A DNA stretch of 23,995 nt from positions 1 through 23,995 of IMG/VR virus record IMGVR_UViG_3300025543_000214. One strand, given 5' to 3'. A program made the position numbers and the translations under genes. The notes beneath the pieces were generated by a model. The model was not told where the DNA came from. It worked only from the letters and a program-made list of their open reading frames with translations, and searched no databases. Shown in pieces: positions 1-7,650 of the stretch; position 1 is the first letter of the stretch, and each line of letters starts with the position of its first letter. This DNA is from a virus.

Positions 1-114
1 GCCGAATGTACGATTCAAATAAGGACTATCCCCGTCATTAAACCGGATCGACTGATCGATGGTGTAACCAGCACCGCCAGTGTTAGCGAACCATTGTGAG
101 CCAAACATAGTCAT
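1..114 (-). CDS. Partial virion protein, N-terminus only
   Basis: A reading frame starts with ATG at 114 and stays open to the left edge, giving 38 residues beginning MTMFGSQWFANTGGAGYTID. Its start overlaps the TAA of the upstream fibre-like gene by one base (TAATG), as elsewhere in this operon. Position at the distal end of the tail genes suggests a tail or fibre-associated virion protein, but the visible part carries no diagnostic motif. The gene is truncated by the window, not broken. Function is inferred from position only. Confidence 0.6.
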   Translation of the reverse strand, partial: MTMFGSQWFANTGGAGYTIDQSIRFNDGDSPYLNRTFG

Positions 115-1490
115 TAGCTGAACGCCAGTTGCGGTGCGCCAAGTTGGATGCTGCCAGAAGCTTTTACAAAGTACGGAACAACATCCACCGCTGAAGCTGC
201 CGTACTAAGGGTCAAACCAGCGCCCCCAGCCGTCTCGTAGTCAGTGCCAAGGCTAATTGTGCGACCGCCAGTGCCGTCTTGAATAAACACGAACACGCCA
301 GCTTGACCGACAGATTCCGTGGATGGATTAGCCAAAGTCACGTTACCTGTAAGCGTCAGCACGAAGTTCTGATGAGCCGAGAAGTCAATCGTGACGCTGC
401 CAGTGTTCGACGTGTCCGTATCCGTTTCGGCAAGAATGATCGTGCCGCCGTTGATCTGACCCGCTACCGTTACGTTCGTGGTGCCGGTCGGTATCTCAAT
501 TACGTTGGCATCGGCATCATTCTTGATTGTGACATCGTTGGTCGAGCCTTGACCTGTGAGGATGAGGCCCTCCGCAGCGGTGTAACCCATTGCAGCATTA
601 TCACCGGCAGAGGTGTCGCCGTCAGCGTTTATCGTTGCGGCTGTTAAATCGCCCACGATATCGACGCTTGTGCCACCCGTTGCAATAGTAAGAACATCCG
701 CATCTGCGTCGTTCTTAATGGTTACATCGTTGGTGCTTCCCTGGCCGGTTAAAATCAGACCTTCAGCAGAGGTGAAACCTATCGTTGCGTCATCTCCGGC
801 AGCAGTGTCTCCAGCAACACTTAGCTTACCCGCGACAGTTACGTTAGTGGTCCCCGTGGGAATCTCAATAACGTCGGCGTCAGCATCGTTCTTAATCGTA
901 ACGTCGTTCGTGCTGCCCTGGCCGGTCAGAATCAAACCTTCGGCAGCGGTATAACCCATGGCGGCGCTATCACCAGCGGAAGTGTCACCCAAAGCATTAA
1001 ACGTGCCGCTCGAGGTAACGTCCCCAGACGCGGTGAGCGTGGCGAGCTGAAGGTTTTCTACGGCGTCAACAACAGCCGCGCCGGAACCAGCGCCATCGCA
1101 GTAAGCAATCGCGGAGTTTCCGTTTGTGACGGTGATGTTAGCGCCGGAGCCCTGAGAAAGAATGACCGAGTGTCCGCCGCTTGTGGCGTTGATGAAAATA
1201 AAATATGCCGTGGTGGTGTTCGGGGCGATGGTGACCGTGTTGTTTCCGGATAAAGTCCCAGTAAACCGGATCACACGGAACATGCCGTCCTGAAGGTTCT
1301 CTGTACCAGAGTCAGGAGAAGCTTCTCGAACGGTCAACGTGTGAGTAGACCCTGAGATCGCAACCGCCTTAAACGAAGCAATCCGATCAAGGATATCCAA
1401 GTTATGATTGGTGGTGGTTCCCCACGCTCCGGATTGTTCACCGGATCCAATCTTTTCAATACCATAGTTAGTTGTGTAAGAAGAAGCCAT
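114..1490 (-). CDS. Tail-fibre-like protein with three tandem repeats
   Basis: A 458-residue protein, Ala/Gly/Ser/Thr-rich and almost free of Cys, Trp and His. The N-terminus (MASSYTTNYGIEKIGSGEQS, then WGTTTNHNLDILDR at about 23-36) resembles the N-terminal segment of many marine phage tail-fibre or virion proteins. The middle holds three near-identical copies of a block of about 55 residues starting near 168, 227 and 291. Each runs GDT-AGD-A-GYTAAEGLILTGQGSTNDVTIKNDADA and ends in a short beta-rich tail, so an elongated beta-structured shaft is plausible. The C-terminal 110 residues are beta-rich and repeat-free, perhaps a tip or cap. It overlaps the next gene by one base. The fibre assignment rests on repeats, composition and position, not on a named domain. 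Confidence 0.65.
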   Translation of the reverse strand: MASSYTTNYGIEKIGSGEQSGAWGTTTNHNLDILDRIASFKAVAISGSTHTLTVREASPDSGTENLQDGMFRVIRFTGTLSGNNTVTIAPNTTTAYFIFINATSGGHSVILSQGSGANITVTNGNSAIAYCDGAGSGAAVVDAVENLQLATLTASGDVTSSGTFNALGDTSAGDSAAMGYTAAEGLILTGQGSTNDVTIKNDADADVIEIPTGTTNVTVAGKLSVAGDTAAGDDATIGFTSAEGLILTGQGSTNDVTIKNDADADVLTIATGGTSVDIVGDLTAATINADGDTSAGDNAAMGYTAAEGLILTGQGSTNDVTIKNDADANVIEIPTGTTNVTVAGQINGGTIILAETDTDTSNTGSVTIDFSAHQNFVLTLTGNVTLANPSTESVGQAGVFVFIQDGTGGRTISLGTDYETAGGAGLTLSTAASAVDVVPYFVKASGSIQLGAPQLAFS

Positions 1491-1500
1491 GACCGTATTC

Positions 1501-1962
1501 CTATGCCGCTATTTTGACCCAGTTCGGCGTTTGCGCTGCGTCTATGGTTGAATAATTAGGCGTCTGAGACGCATCTACTTCTGTCCAGATGTTAACCGTT
1601 TTCACCAACCCGGCGGCGGACACGCCCTCAACAGAGAACGCAAAGTTAATCTGTACTGAACCGATTTCGCTTGCTGCCGAAACTCCGCTTACCGAAAGTA
1701 TTGAGTTTGTGATTACGGACGGAGATCCAACGGAGCTTGTTGCTGAGACTCCTGTAGGCGTAACCGTTACAGGGACGATAACGGAGGCAGACCCCACCGC
1801 GCTTGCCGCCGAAACTCCGCTGACACTTACCGTTACAGGTAGGCTTACGCTTGCAGACCCTACGGCACTGGCTGCGGACACACCCGTGACTTCGACGGGA
1901 ACGGGACTATTCCACGCTCCGTCGTTCCAGGTGCTTCTATCCCAGCCAGTGATTAAGGCCAT
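1501..1962 (-). CDS. Repeat-containing virion protein (GVSA repeats)
   Basis: A 153-residue protein. The N-terminus is Trp-rich (WDRSTWNDGAWN, residues 8-19). Five beta-strand-like repeats follow, with GVSA at residues 27, 49, 71, 93 and 113. The period is 22 residues, falling to 20 for the last. Each unit reads roughly GVSAASAVGSASV followed by VPVTVSV. The C-terminus has two copies of a D-A-(S/A)-Q-T-P-N motif near 129-147, a type of ending I have seen in phage tail or fibre proteins. The start overlaps the stop of the upstream gene by one base (TGATG or TAATG type). Probably a virion surface or fibre-accessory protein; no enzymatic motif is visible. Confidence 0.6.
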   Translation of the reverse strand: MALITGWDRSTWNDGAWNSPVPVEVTGVSAASAVGSASVSLPVTVSVSGVSAASAVGSASVIVPVTVTPTGVSATSSVGSPSVITNSILSVSGVSAASEIGSVQINFAFSVEGVSAAGLVKTVNIWTEVDASQTPNYSTIDAAQTPNWVKIAA

Positions 1963-2471
1963 TACGAAATCCTGATTATCGCGTTATTAGCGTCGTTAGC
2001 TGGATACTGGATTGTAAAGTCACCCGCACTGGATGATTTGTCTCCACCAAAGTTGATCACTGCTACGGCAGGATCAGCAGCATGATTAGTGGTAGATCCG
2101 GTGCCTGCGGTGCTAAGTGTGCTGTTGTAAATCAAAGCACCTCGTGCATTGCTGATAGTGGATGACGAGAACGTGGTATCTGCAAAATCCAAAAACGCTG
2201 TCGGAACCGAGCTGCTATTGTCCGCAAGGCCCAGAGTCACACTAGCTAGAGCCGCACCACCAGCGGAATAACCCGTGCCGCTGACTTCGTTACTTGTGGT
2301 ATATCCAGTGGTGTCCGCATCGATGGATGCACTGTTGGTAAACAGAGCGATTTTGAACGTATCCGCTGAAATTTCGCTGGATCCCGTCCGCGTATGCGCC
2401 GTCCAAAAATGGATACCCGCGAGTATCTCTCGCTTAAAAGATCCGCACATTGCGGATGAGCCGATAGCCAT
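1962..2471 (-). CDS. Conserved marine-phage virion protein
   Basis: A 169-residue protein of a type I recognise from many marine phage genomes near the tail genes. Hallmarks are the segment DTFKIALFTNSASIDADTTG (about residues 37-56), then NEVSGTGYSAGG, a central ARGALIYN, and a C-terminal AVINFGGDKSSSAGDFTIQYP with a final NAIIRIS. It is predicted mainly beta and has no signal peptide or membrane segment. A good ribosome-binding site (AAGGAG, 6 bases before ATG) precedes it, although its start also touches the stop of the upstream gene. The biochemical role is unknown; a fibre- or baseplate-associated structural protein is the likeliest reading. Confidence 0.65.
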   Translation of the reverse strand: MAIGSSAMCGSFKREILAGIHFWTAHTRTGSSEISADTFKIALFTNSASIDADTTGYTTSNEVSGTGYSAGGAALASVTLGLADNSSSVPTAFLDFADTTFSSSTISNARGALIYNSTLSTAGTGSTTNHAADPAVAVINFGGDKSSSAGDFTIQYPANDANNAIIRIS

Positions 2472-2761
2472 TACAGTCTCCTTATGATCTCCGCCACATC
2501 TTCATGGCCTTGTTTCTTCATCAAAGCCCAGATGGTCGTTCGTTCGCTTTGACACATACGTTTCATATAAAAGACTAGCACGTCTTTCAAACGCTGTCTG
2601 TGGGCATACGCCTGTTCCCGTATGACAGGCGGTGCATTTTCAGAAACCAGCATAATTTTGTTCAGCGCCATTTCAGCCATTTCTTCTGGAGAATGACCTC
2701 TGTCCGTAGTCGTAAAGACTATCGGATCCGCAATTCCGGATTGGCTTTCTGTATCCAGCAT
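2471..2761 (-). CDS. Conserved small phage protein of the tail module
   Basis: A 96-residue, mostly alpha-helical protein. Recognisable segments are TTDRGHSPEEMAEMALNKI (about 18-36), PPVIREQAYAHRQRLKDVLV (about 44-63), and the ending GHEDVAEIIRRL. Proteins with this layout recur in marine phages next to neck and tail genes; I know of no assigned function. Start and stop each overlap the neighbouring gene by one base, so it is probably translated by coupling with the adaptor protein upstream. A small structural or assembly factor is possible. Confidence 0.6.
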   Translation of the reverse strand: MLDTESQSGIADPIVFTTTDRGHSPEEMAEMALNKIMLVSENAPPVIREQAYAHRQRLKDVLVFYMKRMCQSERTTIWALMKKQGHEDVAEIIRRL

Positions 2762-3405
2762 TATGCTGTATCCCTCCGCAAGCGGTCATACCTATACTGA
2801 TCTCGAGTTTGTAATCCTTCGCCCAAGTTTTTCAGCCACTGTAAGGACTCTTGGAACCTAGAGTTATAGAGGCTCATGAGATCCGGCTCACCCTTCAGGA
2901 AAGTGTAGGCCTCCACCAAACTTCCATACAGAAGGGCCAACTCGGCGTTTGTCCCTAGCCAGCTAGTGCCGTCTCCGCTCTCGGTAATCGACGTTGGCCG
3001 ATAAAAATAGTGAAGCTCCACATCATACGATGCATCCGGCGTAGGAGCTATTAGGAAGGAACTTTCATTCCAATCAGCGTAGTATTTAGGCGTTCCCGTT
3101 GTCGCTGGATTTGGCGTGTAGTCTTGAAGAGCCGTAACTTGCTTGTACAGCAGAAACTCTTTGCTTGAATTATTGATTACGCTTAAAGAGTTTTGCGCCA
3201 AAAAGTCCGTAGGCTTTGAAAGATACTGATTTCCAGAAGTAAGATTGCCAGAAACGTTTTTGCGGAAAACATCAAGCTGACATTCTTTAAGAATGCGTTC
3301 TTCCGCGTTTACGATAAAACGAGACAAGTTGCTTACGAACGTGGTTTCAGTGCTTTGTACGTAGTCCTGTATCGCTGTTTTCAGTGTCGTAAATGTATAG
3401 GCCAT
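2761..3405 (-). CDS. Head-tail adaptor (SU10-adaptor-like)
   Basis: A 214-residue protein matching the general pattern of phage adaptor or head-to-tail connector proteins. It has an N-terminal helical part (TFTTLKTAIQDYVQST then FIVNAEERILKECQLD, residues 4-45), a beta-rich centre with P-FLA, the KYYADWNESSFLIAPTPD segment (about 106-123) and a YRP motif, then a C-terminal helical part with LGTNAELALLYGSLVEAYTF. In such proteins the helices pack on the portal ring and form the neck of short-tailed virions. It lies between two other conserved neck proteins, which supports this. Its start lies one base from the next gene. The exact family (SU10 adaptor or tail tubular protein A type) should be confirmed by profile search. 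Confidence 0.7.
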   Translation of the reverse strand: MAYTFTTLKTAIQDYVQSTETTFVSNLSRFIVNAEERILKECQLDVFRKNVSGNLTSGNQYLSKPTDFLAQNSLSVINNSSKEFLLYKQVTALQDYTPNPATTGTPKYYADWNESSFLIAPTPDASYDVELHYFYRPTSITESGDGTSWLGTNAELALLYGSLVEAYTFLKGEPDLMSLYNSRFQESLQWLKNLGEGLQTRDQYRYDRLRRDTA

Positions 3406-3406
3406 A

Positions 3407-3910
3407 TTACGCGCTCACCGTTACCGGGCCTGCGGATGCGAATCCGCCGCCACCTTTTACATTTCCTGTCGTAGCGGTTCCGCTACTAGCGGTGAACGTG
3501 TAGTTGTTATCGTCCACCTTGGTGATGGTGTATCCAGAGGAGCCTTCTAAAACAGCTTCCGTAAATCCATCAAAAGCTTCAACGCTTCTAAAACGCACGA
3601 TGTCTCCGGTGCTGCGGCCATGACTGATCTCATTAACCGTGATGACCGCAGATCCGCTAGATCCAGACTTGAACGAGTTGAAAGGCAGCAGAACTTCTAC
3701 CGCTGGCTCAGTTCGCGCTGATCGGCTAACTCGCAAGGACTGCGGGTCAGCTCGAACTCGCCTGGGCTCCAACTGAGGTTGCTTTGATTCGTACTCATCG
3801 GGGCCTACAAGACTGCCGTTCCATTCGAGAAGCATCGAACGCAACGGATAGGCTCTGCCGGATCTGTCCGAAATCCCTTTTGCGTATTTTCCTGCGGCGT
3901 ATCGAGGCAT
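3407..3910 (-). CDS. Conserved neck/virion structural protein ('MPRY' family)
   Basis: A 167-residue protein. The N-terminus, MPRYAAGKYAKGISDRSGRA, followed by Y-LRSMLLEWNGSLV and the KQPQLEPRR segment (about 43-51), is a widespread signature of structural proteins in marine myo- and podoviruses. The second half (VITVNEISHGRSTGDIVRFR, about 89-108, then VEAFDGFTE) looks like a beta-sandwich domain. The ending is Gly/Thr-rich. It sits between the two connector proteins, so a neck or head-completion role is likely, but I know of no demonstrated function. One base separates it from each neighbour. Confidence 0.65.
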   Translation of the reverse strand: MPRYAAGKYAKGISDRSGRAYPLRSMLLEWNGSLVGPDEYESKQPQLEPRRVRADPQSLRVSRSARTEPAVEVLLPFNSFKSGSSGSAVITVNEISHGRSTGDIVRFRSVEAFDGFTEAVLEGSSGYTITKVDDNNYTFTASSGTATTGNVKGGGGFASAGPVTVSA

Positions 3911-3911
3911 C

Positions 3912-4811
3912 TTACACGCTCACAGAAGAGTAACTGGGAACCAGATACAAGGACGTTCTCTCGGCATCTTCAGATGCGGCTCGGTCGAATTCTTCGTTGT
4001 AAATCGCCTTCATAAGCTGAACTCGGTCGGGCGATCTTTTGATTGAAATATAGTACGCTAACCCAGCCGTCAGGCACGGCAAAAACCGAAACGGAATGTC
4101 TGCTGTGTTAACGCCGGCATCAGCATCCTGTATGCGGCGGACACGATAATATACAAGTTGATCGGTAGAATTCTCCGGAGAAGGCCACATGGTAATCGTG
4201 GGCGTCACCTGTCGATCCACAAAGAATTCTGAAGGTCTTCCCTGATCCGTCTTATCAGGTATATCGATGTAGTCGCCGCGACTAACCCGGCTGATACTTA
4301 TATCTGATCCGTTTCTGCGAATAACGGCCTCTAAAACGTCCACAGAGGATTGAACATCCGACAAGCTTGGGTCAGCACTGATCGTAGTGCTGGCGGCGCT
4401 GCTGGATCCTGTAATCGTCTCTCCGGCGGTAAATGACCCAGAGGGGACAGTTAGCGTGATCGTGGTAGAGGACGGCTTGGTTATGATCGATGCCGTAGTG
4501 CCGCTGGACGCGCCTGTAATCGTTTCTCCGACACTAAGGTTTGTCGATGCGCCAACCGTAGCCGTAATCGTTCCAATCGGGTACGTAGCGACTGACGACG
4601 ATGAAGATAGTCGAGCCAAGGTCTGCGTAATCTGCTCGACCGTCCAAAGATTGAGGCCTCGATTGGCCCACTCCGCAAAGAGGAGATTAAGGGAGCGCCT
4701 GGCCGTTTTAGCATCGTATCCAGTGCGATACTCTAAGCCGCACCTTTCAAAGGCCTCTTCTGTAATTTCGGCCATATCTAGGTTAAAATCAACCGAGCCA
4801 GAAGTTGCCAT
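3912..4811 (-). CDS. Head-tail connector protein with inserted beta repeats
   Basis: A 299-residue protein. Residues 1-65 (DFNLDMAEITEEAFERCGLE, then TARRSLNLLFAEWANRGLNLWTVEQ) and 155-298 (VLEAVIRRNG, DKTDQGRPSEFF, TMWPSPENSTDQLVYYRVRR, FRFLPCLTAGLAYY, then SPDRVQLMKAIYNEEFDRAA) match a connector/neck family I know from marine phages. Between them, residues of about 77-148 form a Thr/Ser/Ile-rich insert with two copies of a GETITG block (95 and 130), which looks like a small duplicated beta domain. Such an insert could project from the neck. The conserved parts fit a portal-proximal adaptor. The frame is intact across the insert. Confidence 0.65.
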   Translation of the reverse strand: MATSGSVDFNLDMAEITEEAFERCGLEYRTGYDAKTARRSLNLLFAEWANRGLNLWTVEQITQTLARLSSSSSVATYPIGTITATVGASTNLSVGETITGASSGTTASIITKPSSTTITLTVPSGSFTAGETITGSSSAASTTISADPSLSDVQSSVDVLEAVIRRNGSDISISRVSRGDYIDIPDKTDQGRPSEFFVDRQVTPTITMWPSPENSTDQLVYYRVRRIQDADAGVNTADIPFRFLPCLTAGLAYYISIKRSPDRVQLMKAIYNEEFDRAASEDAERTSLYLVPSYSSVSV

Positions 4812-4820
4812 TGTTAATTC

Positions 4821-5033
4821 CTATCCAAAAAGAGCCAGACGCACACCAACAGCAAGCTGACCGAGTATCAAAATCCCCACACCCCATAAGATTTTGGTGA
4901 TCCCATCCAAAGATTTTTGGACATGGTGGAGATCGTTTGTTTTTATCGTTTCAATCCTTTCGGAAAGAATCTTTAACTCTCCTTGAATCTTGACAAGTTC
5001 AAGCTCGTTCTTTCTGCCAAGATCCTCTGGCAT
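4821..5033 (-). CDS. XhlA/holin-like small membrane protein
   Basis: A 70-residue protein. Residues 8-45 are an amphipathic, probably coiled-coil helix (ELVKIQGELKILSERIETIK, then NDLHHVQKSLDGITK). Residues 47-68 form one hydrophobic transmembrane helix (ILWGVGILILGQLAVGVRLA). This layout is that of haemolysin XhlA-like proteins, which assist holins in some phages, though any small phage membrane protein could look like this. It lies in the middle of the neck/virion genes and far from the 3TM holin, so lysis is only one option. It is 5 bases from the upstream stop. Confidence 0.55.
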   Translation of the reverse strand: MPEDLGRKNELELVKIQGELKILSERIETIKTNDLHHVQKSLDGITKILWGVGILILGQLAVGVRLALFG

Positions 5034-5037
5034 CGGA

Positions 5038-5442
5038 TCAATACTGTTTCAGGCAGCGAAGAACGATTGAGTACGTGTCCCCACTGGTATGCCCCACTGT
5101 GGTCAACTTAATATCTCCGGTGTTGCCACCGGATGCTGCTACATTCGGAAGACCGCTCATATCCGAGTAGTCTAAAGTATCCGAATAATCCGCAGGAAGT
5201 TGAGCCGCGATAACATCTGTAGTTGCGTCCCAAAGAAGCTTCACGCTCATGCCCACATTTGTAAACGTGATCTTCTTAATTCTAACACCCGTGCAAGCAG
5301 TACCGTCCTGCAAGGACGAAAGAGCCGAAACGTCTACTTTAGTTACAGCGGACTCTCCCGTGCCATCACTGGTGTTGGTGAGGTAGAAGACGGCCTCTCG
5401 AGGGCCATCTTCTACGGTGGTTGCAGTTACTGCATCAGCCAT
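5038..5442 (-). CDS. Conserved marine-phage virion protein
   Basis: A 134-residue protein. It resembles small structural proteins encoded beside the capsid genes of marine phages: an N-terminal MADAVTA, a central LTNTSDGTGESAVTKVDVSA (about 21-40), GVRIKKITFTNVGMSVKLLW (about 52-71), and the C-terminal GDIKLTTVGHTSGDTYSIVL. Predicted fold is beta-rich with no signal peptide or membrane segment. Placement a few genes after the major capsid gene suggests a decoration, head-completion or neck protein. The specific role is unknown. Confidence 0.6.
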   Translation of the reverse strand: MADAVTATTVEDGPREAVFYLTNTSDGTGESAVTKVDVSALSSLQDGTACTGVRIKKITFTNVGMSVKLLWDATTDVIAAQLPADYSDTLDYSDMSGLPNVAASGGNTGDIKLTTVGHTSGDTYSIVLRCLKQY

Positions 5443-5454
5443 CGGGACCTCCGA

Positions 5455-5961
5455 TTACTGATCAGCAAAAGCTGGCGCGGTCGCGCTCGTAACGGTTCCA
5501 AAAATCTGATAATTCGTGGAGTCGATACCGGCAATCGTAACATCGAACCCAGCGGGAACATTGATCTGAATGCTGCTGTTTGAGTTACCATCAGAAAACA
5601 CCGCGCTAATTGCGTTATCAGTGTCAAGGAAAGTCACACCACCGATATAGAAGTTTGAGTTTCCGGGCGTAACAATGATCGCGTCCGTAGCGTCCGCCGC
5701 ACCGCCAGCATAAACAAACCTAAATACAGACCCAGCAACAGGCGCCGGCAGCGTGTAGGTGTTGTCCTGGCCTCCATTCGGAACCAGCAGAACTCGTCCG
5801 CTGTGGGTCGCGTTGGTAAGCGTTACATCCGCGTCAGCCAGCGAAACCGGCGCTCCGCCATAAGTCGAAAGCTCAGTAATCGCGCCCGTCGTAGCGTTCT
5901 TGCTGATGGCCTTGAATCCATCCTCAGAGCGTACCGGGCCGGAAAAAGTCGTATTAGCCAT
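5455..5961 (-). CDS. Small virion protein downstream of the major capsid gene
   Basis: A 168-residue beta-rich protein starting MANTTFSGPVRSEDGFK. The SGPVRSE segment is a recurring N-terminal mark of minor virion proteins in marine phages. Later segments (GRVLLVPNGGQDNTYTLPAP, about 55-74, and FDVTIAGIDSTNYQIFGTVT) suggest a trimeric decoration or spike-like fold, but this is not certain. It has one of the strongest ribosome-binding sites of the window (TAAGGAGG, 8 bases before ATG) and follows a 113-base gap with a hairpin, so it may be translated independently of the capsid gene and at a high level. Function inferred. Confidence 0.6.
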   Translation of the reverse strand: MANTTFSGPVRSEDGFKAISKNATTGAITELSTYGGAPVSLADADVTLTNATHSGRVLLVPNGGQDNTYTLPAPVAGSVFRFVYAGGAADATDAIIVTPGNSNFYIGGVTFLDTDNAISAVFSDGNSNSSIQINVPAGFDVTIAGIDSTNYQIFGTVTSATAPAFADQ

Positions 5962-6046
5962 TTGATGACCTCCTTACAAAGGTTTTGCTCTAGTGTCTTG
6001 TAAGCGTCTGCTGGGTCAGTCTCTAGAGCTGTATGTCCCAGAGGGT

Positions 6047-6068
6047 GGGGGAGAGTTGCCTCTCCCCC
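6047..6068 (-). terminator. Hairpin just after the capsid gene
   Basis: On the minus strand a perfect 9-bp stem GGGGGAGAG / CTCTCCCCC encloses the GNRA-type loop GCAA, 6 bases after the capsid stop codon. No T-run follows, so it is more likely a partial terminator or a 3' mRNA-stabilising hairpin than a full intrinsic terminator. Such a hairpin could raise capsid mRNA relative to downstream genes. Confidence 0.55.
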
Positions 6069-6074
6069 GTACTC

Positions 6075-6983
6075 TTACGCGCCCTTCGATCCGTACACGC
6101 AACGGGGATCAGAGTAACCGAAGCTGTAACGCTCACGGGCTTTGAACCGCACGTTGCCGGTGTCGAAGTCACCTTCCATCTTCGTGGACATCGGCATACG
6201 CTCAAAGTGAACGAAGCCACGAGGTGCGTCCGTCTTAATGAAGAACGCATCCGTGTCCGTCAGATAATGGTTAACGACATAACCCTGCGGAAGCATACCC
6301 ATGTTCCGCATGGCGTTAACGTCATTATCCGCCGTGCCCGGACGGAGAGTGGACTCAAGCAGACGATCCGCAACGAACTGAAGGTTCGGCGGGATAATCA
6401 GCTTCTGACCACGAACCGAAACTTTGAGGCCGCGCTCATCGACAAAAGCTGCAATGTCGATCAGGGCATTCTCAAGGCTGGTTTCGTTGAGATCAGCATC
6501 GGTGCTGGGCTCGTTACGAAGCGTGCCGTTGTTGACGAGCGGATGGTCAGTAGCGCAAAGCTCCTTACCGTCGCCGCCAGCAAAGTTGCTATCGAAAGCG
6601 TTGTTCAGCGTAGCCGCAGCTTTCACCTGTTTGGTGTTAGCCATGCTACGTGCCAGAGCTTTCGTATAGCGGGAGGCAAGGCGGTCATAGAGGTTATCCT
6701 CGATTGCTTCCTCCGTGATGGAGAAGGCAAGCGCGATAGTCTCATGCGTATACCGTGCCGTGTACGCTTCCTGCGCGTCGTCAAAAGTAATGGCAGAACC
6801 TTCCTGCTTAACGGGCGCAGACCCAAAGCCGGAAAGCATCACTTCCTCTTCAAAGGCTCGCTCTGAAGATTCGGTGTCGTAAATTTCCGCCGACTCGTCT
6901 TCATACCGGGCATACTCAAGGCCGAAAAGGGCGTTGAGACCAGGCTCTAGCTCTTTCGCTAGTTGGGCTCTACTGATAGCCAT
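6075..6983 (-). CDS. Major capsid protein (gpT-like, HK97-type fold)
   Basis: A 302-residue protein that builds the icosahedral head. It resembles the Mu gpT-type major head subunit family common in marine phages. Typical segments are the N-terminal arm LAKELEPGLNALFGLEYARY (8-27), FEEEVMLSGFGSAPVKQEGS (about 44-63), YTHETIALAFSITEEAIEDN (about 77-96), SRYTKALARSMANTKQ, ATDHPLVNNGT, the loop PPNLQFVADRLLES, and a C-terminal strand region ending FKARERYSFGYSDPRCVYGS. Its place two genes after the scaffold supports the call. A strong AGGAGG lies 8 bases before ATG. No obvious cleavage site or protease gene is visible. Confidence 0.85.
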   Translation of the reverse strand: MAISRAQLAKELEPGLNALFGLEYARYEDESAEIYDTESSERAFEEEVMLSGFGSAPVKQEGSAITFDDAQEAYTARYTHETIALAFSITEEAIEDNLYDRLASRYTKALARSMANTKQVKAAATLNNAFDSNFAGGDGKELCATDHPLVNNGTLRNEPSTDADLNETSLENALIDIAAFVDERGLKVSVRGQKLIIPPNLQFVADRLLESTLRPGTADNDVNAMRNMGMLPQGYVVNHYLTDTDAFFIKTDAPRGFVHFERMPMSTKMEGDFDTGNVRFKARERYSFGYSDPRCVYGSKGA

Positions 6984-6995
6984 TTTCTAATCCTC

Positions 6996-7640
6996 CTATA
7001 CGCCAGTAGTTGACGGAGTACCGGCTACGATAGCACCGTTATTACTGTTGAAGTGGTTATTCAAACGCACAACCATACCAATGCCTGCCGCTGAGAAGTC
7101 AGCGTTCTCAGGGTCGTCTACCCAACCCATGATCCGCAGATGAAGAGCGGCTGTGGTGGCAATCGTGCTTACGGCCAAGCGGCCAAGCGAGACGCCAGTA
7201 GCATCCGTTCCAGTAGTTGCGGTTGAGAAGTTAGCGTTGGAGAAAACTGCGGCACGCGCCCCAGCTTTGTTGGTCAGCGAAGCATCCGAAGCGATAACAT
7301 AAAGCTGCATCGGATCATCGTTAACATACGCTTTTACGGGGTGATTGCTATCCGCCCCAGATCCCGGCCAGTAGTTACTGAACACGGGTTTTCCAGTGGT
7401 GCTAGAAACATACTCGCAGCCCTGAAACACACCAAGCAGACCAACCGTTCCACCAGCGGCGGCGCCCACAACGTCAATAAACCCTGTCGCGAGGGGAATG
7501 ACGGGCGTTCCGTGGTAAATCTTGTTGGTATTGCCATTGGCAATTTCATAGAACGAGTAGTTGTTAGTACCAGTGGAGTTAGAGCCACTACCCTGCTTCA
7601 TCAGAGGGCGTAGACCAAAGCTTCCATTGCTGTTAGCCAT
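6996..7640 (-). CDS. Conserved capsid-adjacent structural protein
   Basis: A 214-residue protein of a type found directly before the major capsid gene in many marine phages. It starts MANSNGSFGLRPLMKQGSGS; the FGLRP motif near residues 8-12 is the family's most recognisable part. The FQGCEYVSSTTGKPVFSNYW segment (about 72-91) and the DPMQLYVIASD segment (about 109-119) follow. It is beta-rich and has no export signal. It may be a capsid decoration or head-stabilising protein. An AGGAGAT ribosome-binding site precedes the ATG. Function inferred from position. Confidence 0.6.
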   Translation of the reverse strand: MANSNGSFGLRPLMKQGSGSNSTGTNNYSFYEIANGNTNKIYHGTPVIPLATGFIDVVGAAAGGTVGLLGVFQGCEYVSSTTGKPVFSNYWPGSGADSNHPVKAYVNDDPMQLYVIASDASLTNKAGARAAVFSNANFSTATTGTDATGVSLGRLAVSTIATTAALHLRIMGWVDDPENADFSAAGIGMVVRLNNHFNSNNGAIVAGTPSTTGV

Positions 7641-7650
7641 TATCTATCTC

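Noticed and set aside
4821-5033. Second holin of the lysis system
   Set aside because: The XhlA-like layout is suggestive, but the gene lies among neck/virion genes and many small membrane proteins look alike, so I kept the neutral description.
5973-6004. Inverted repeat CTTACAA / TTGTAAG upstream of the small virion gene
   Set aside because: Only 7-bp arms with an 18-base centre and no promoter context; could be chance.
6033-6866. A 277-codon open frame on the plus strand opposite the capsid gene
   Set aside because: It is exactly antisense to a clear capsid gene, its product is unlike any known type, and there is no ribosome-binding site. It results from the codon use of the real gene.
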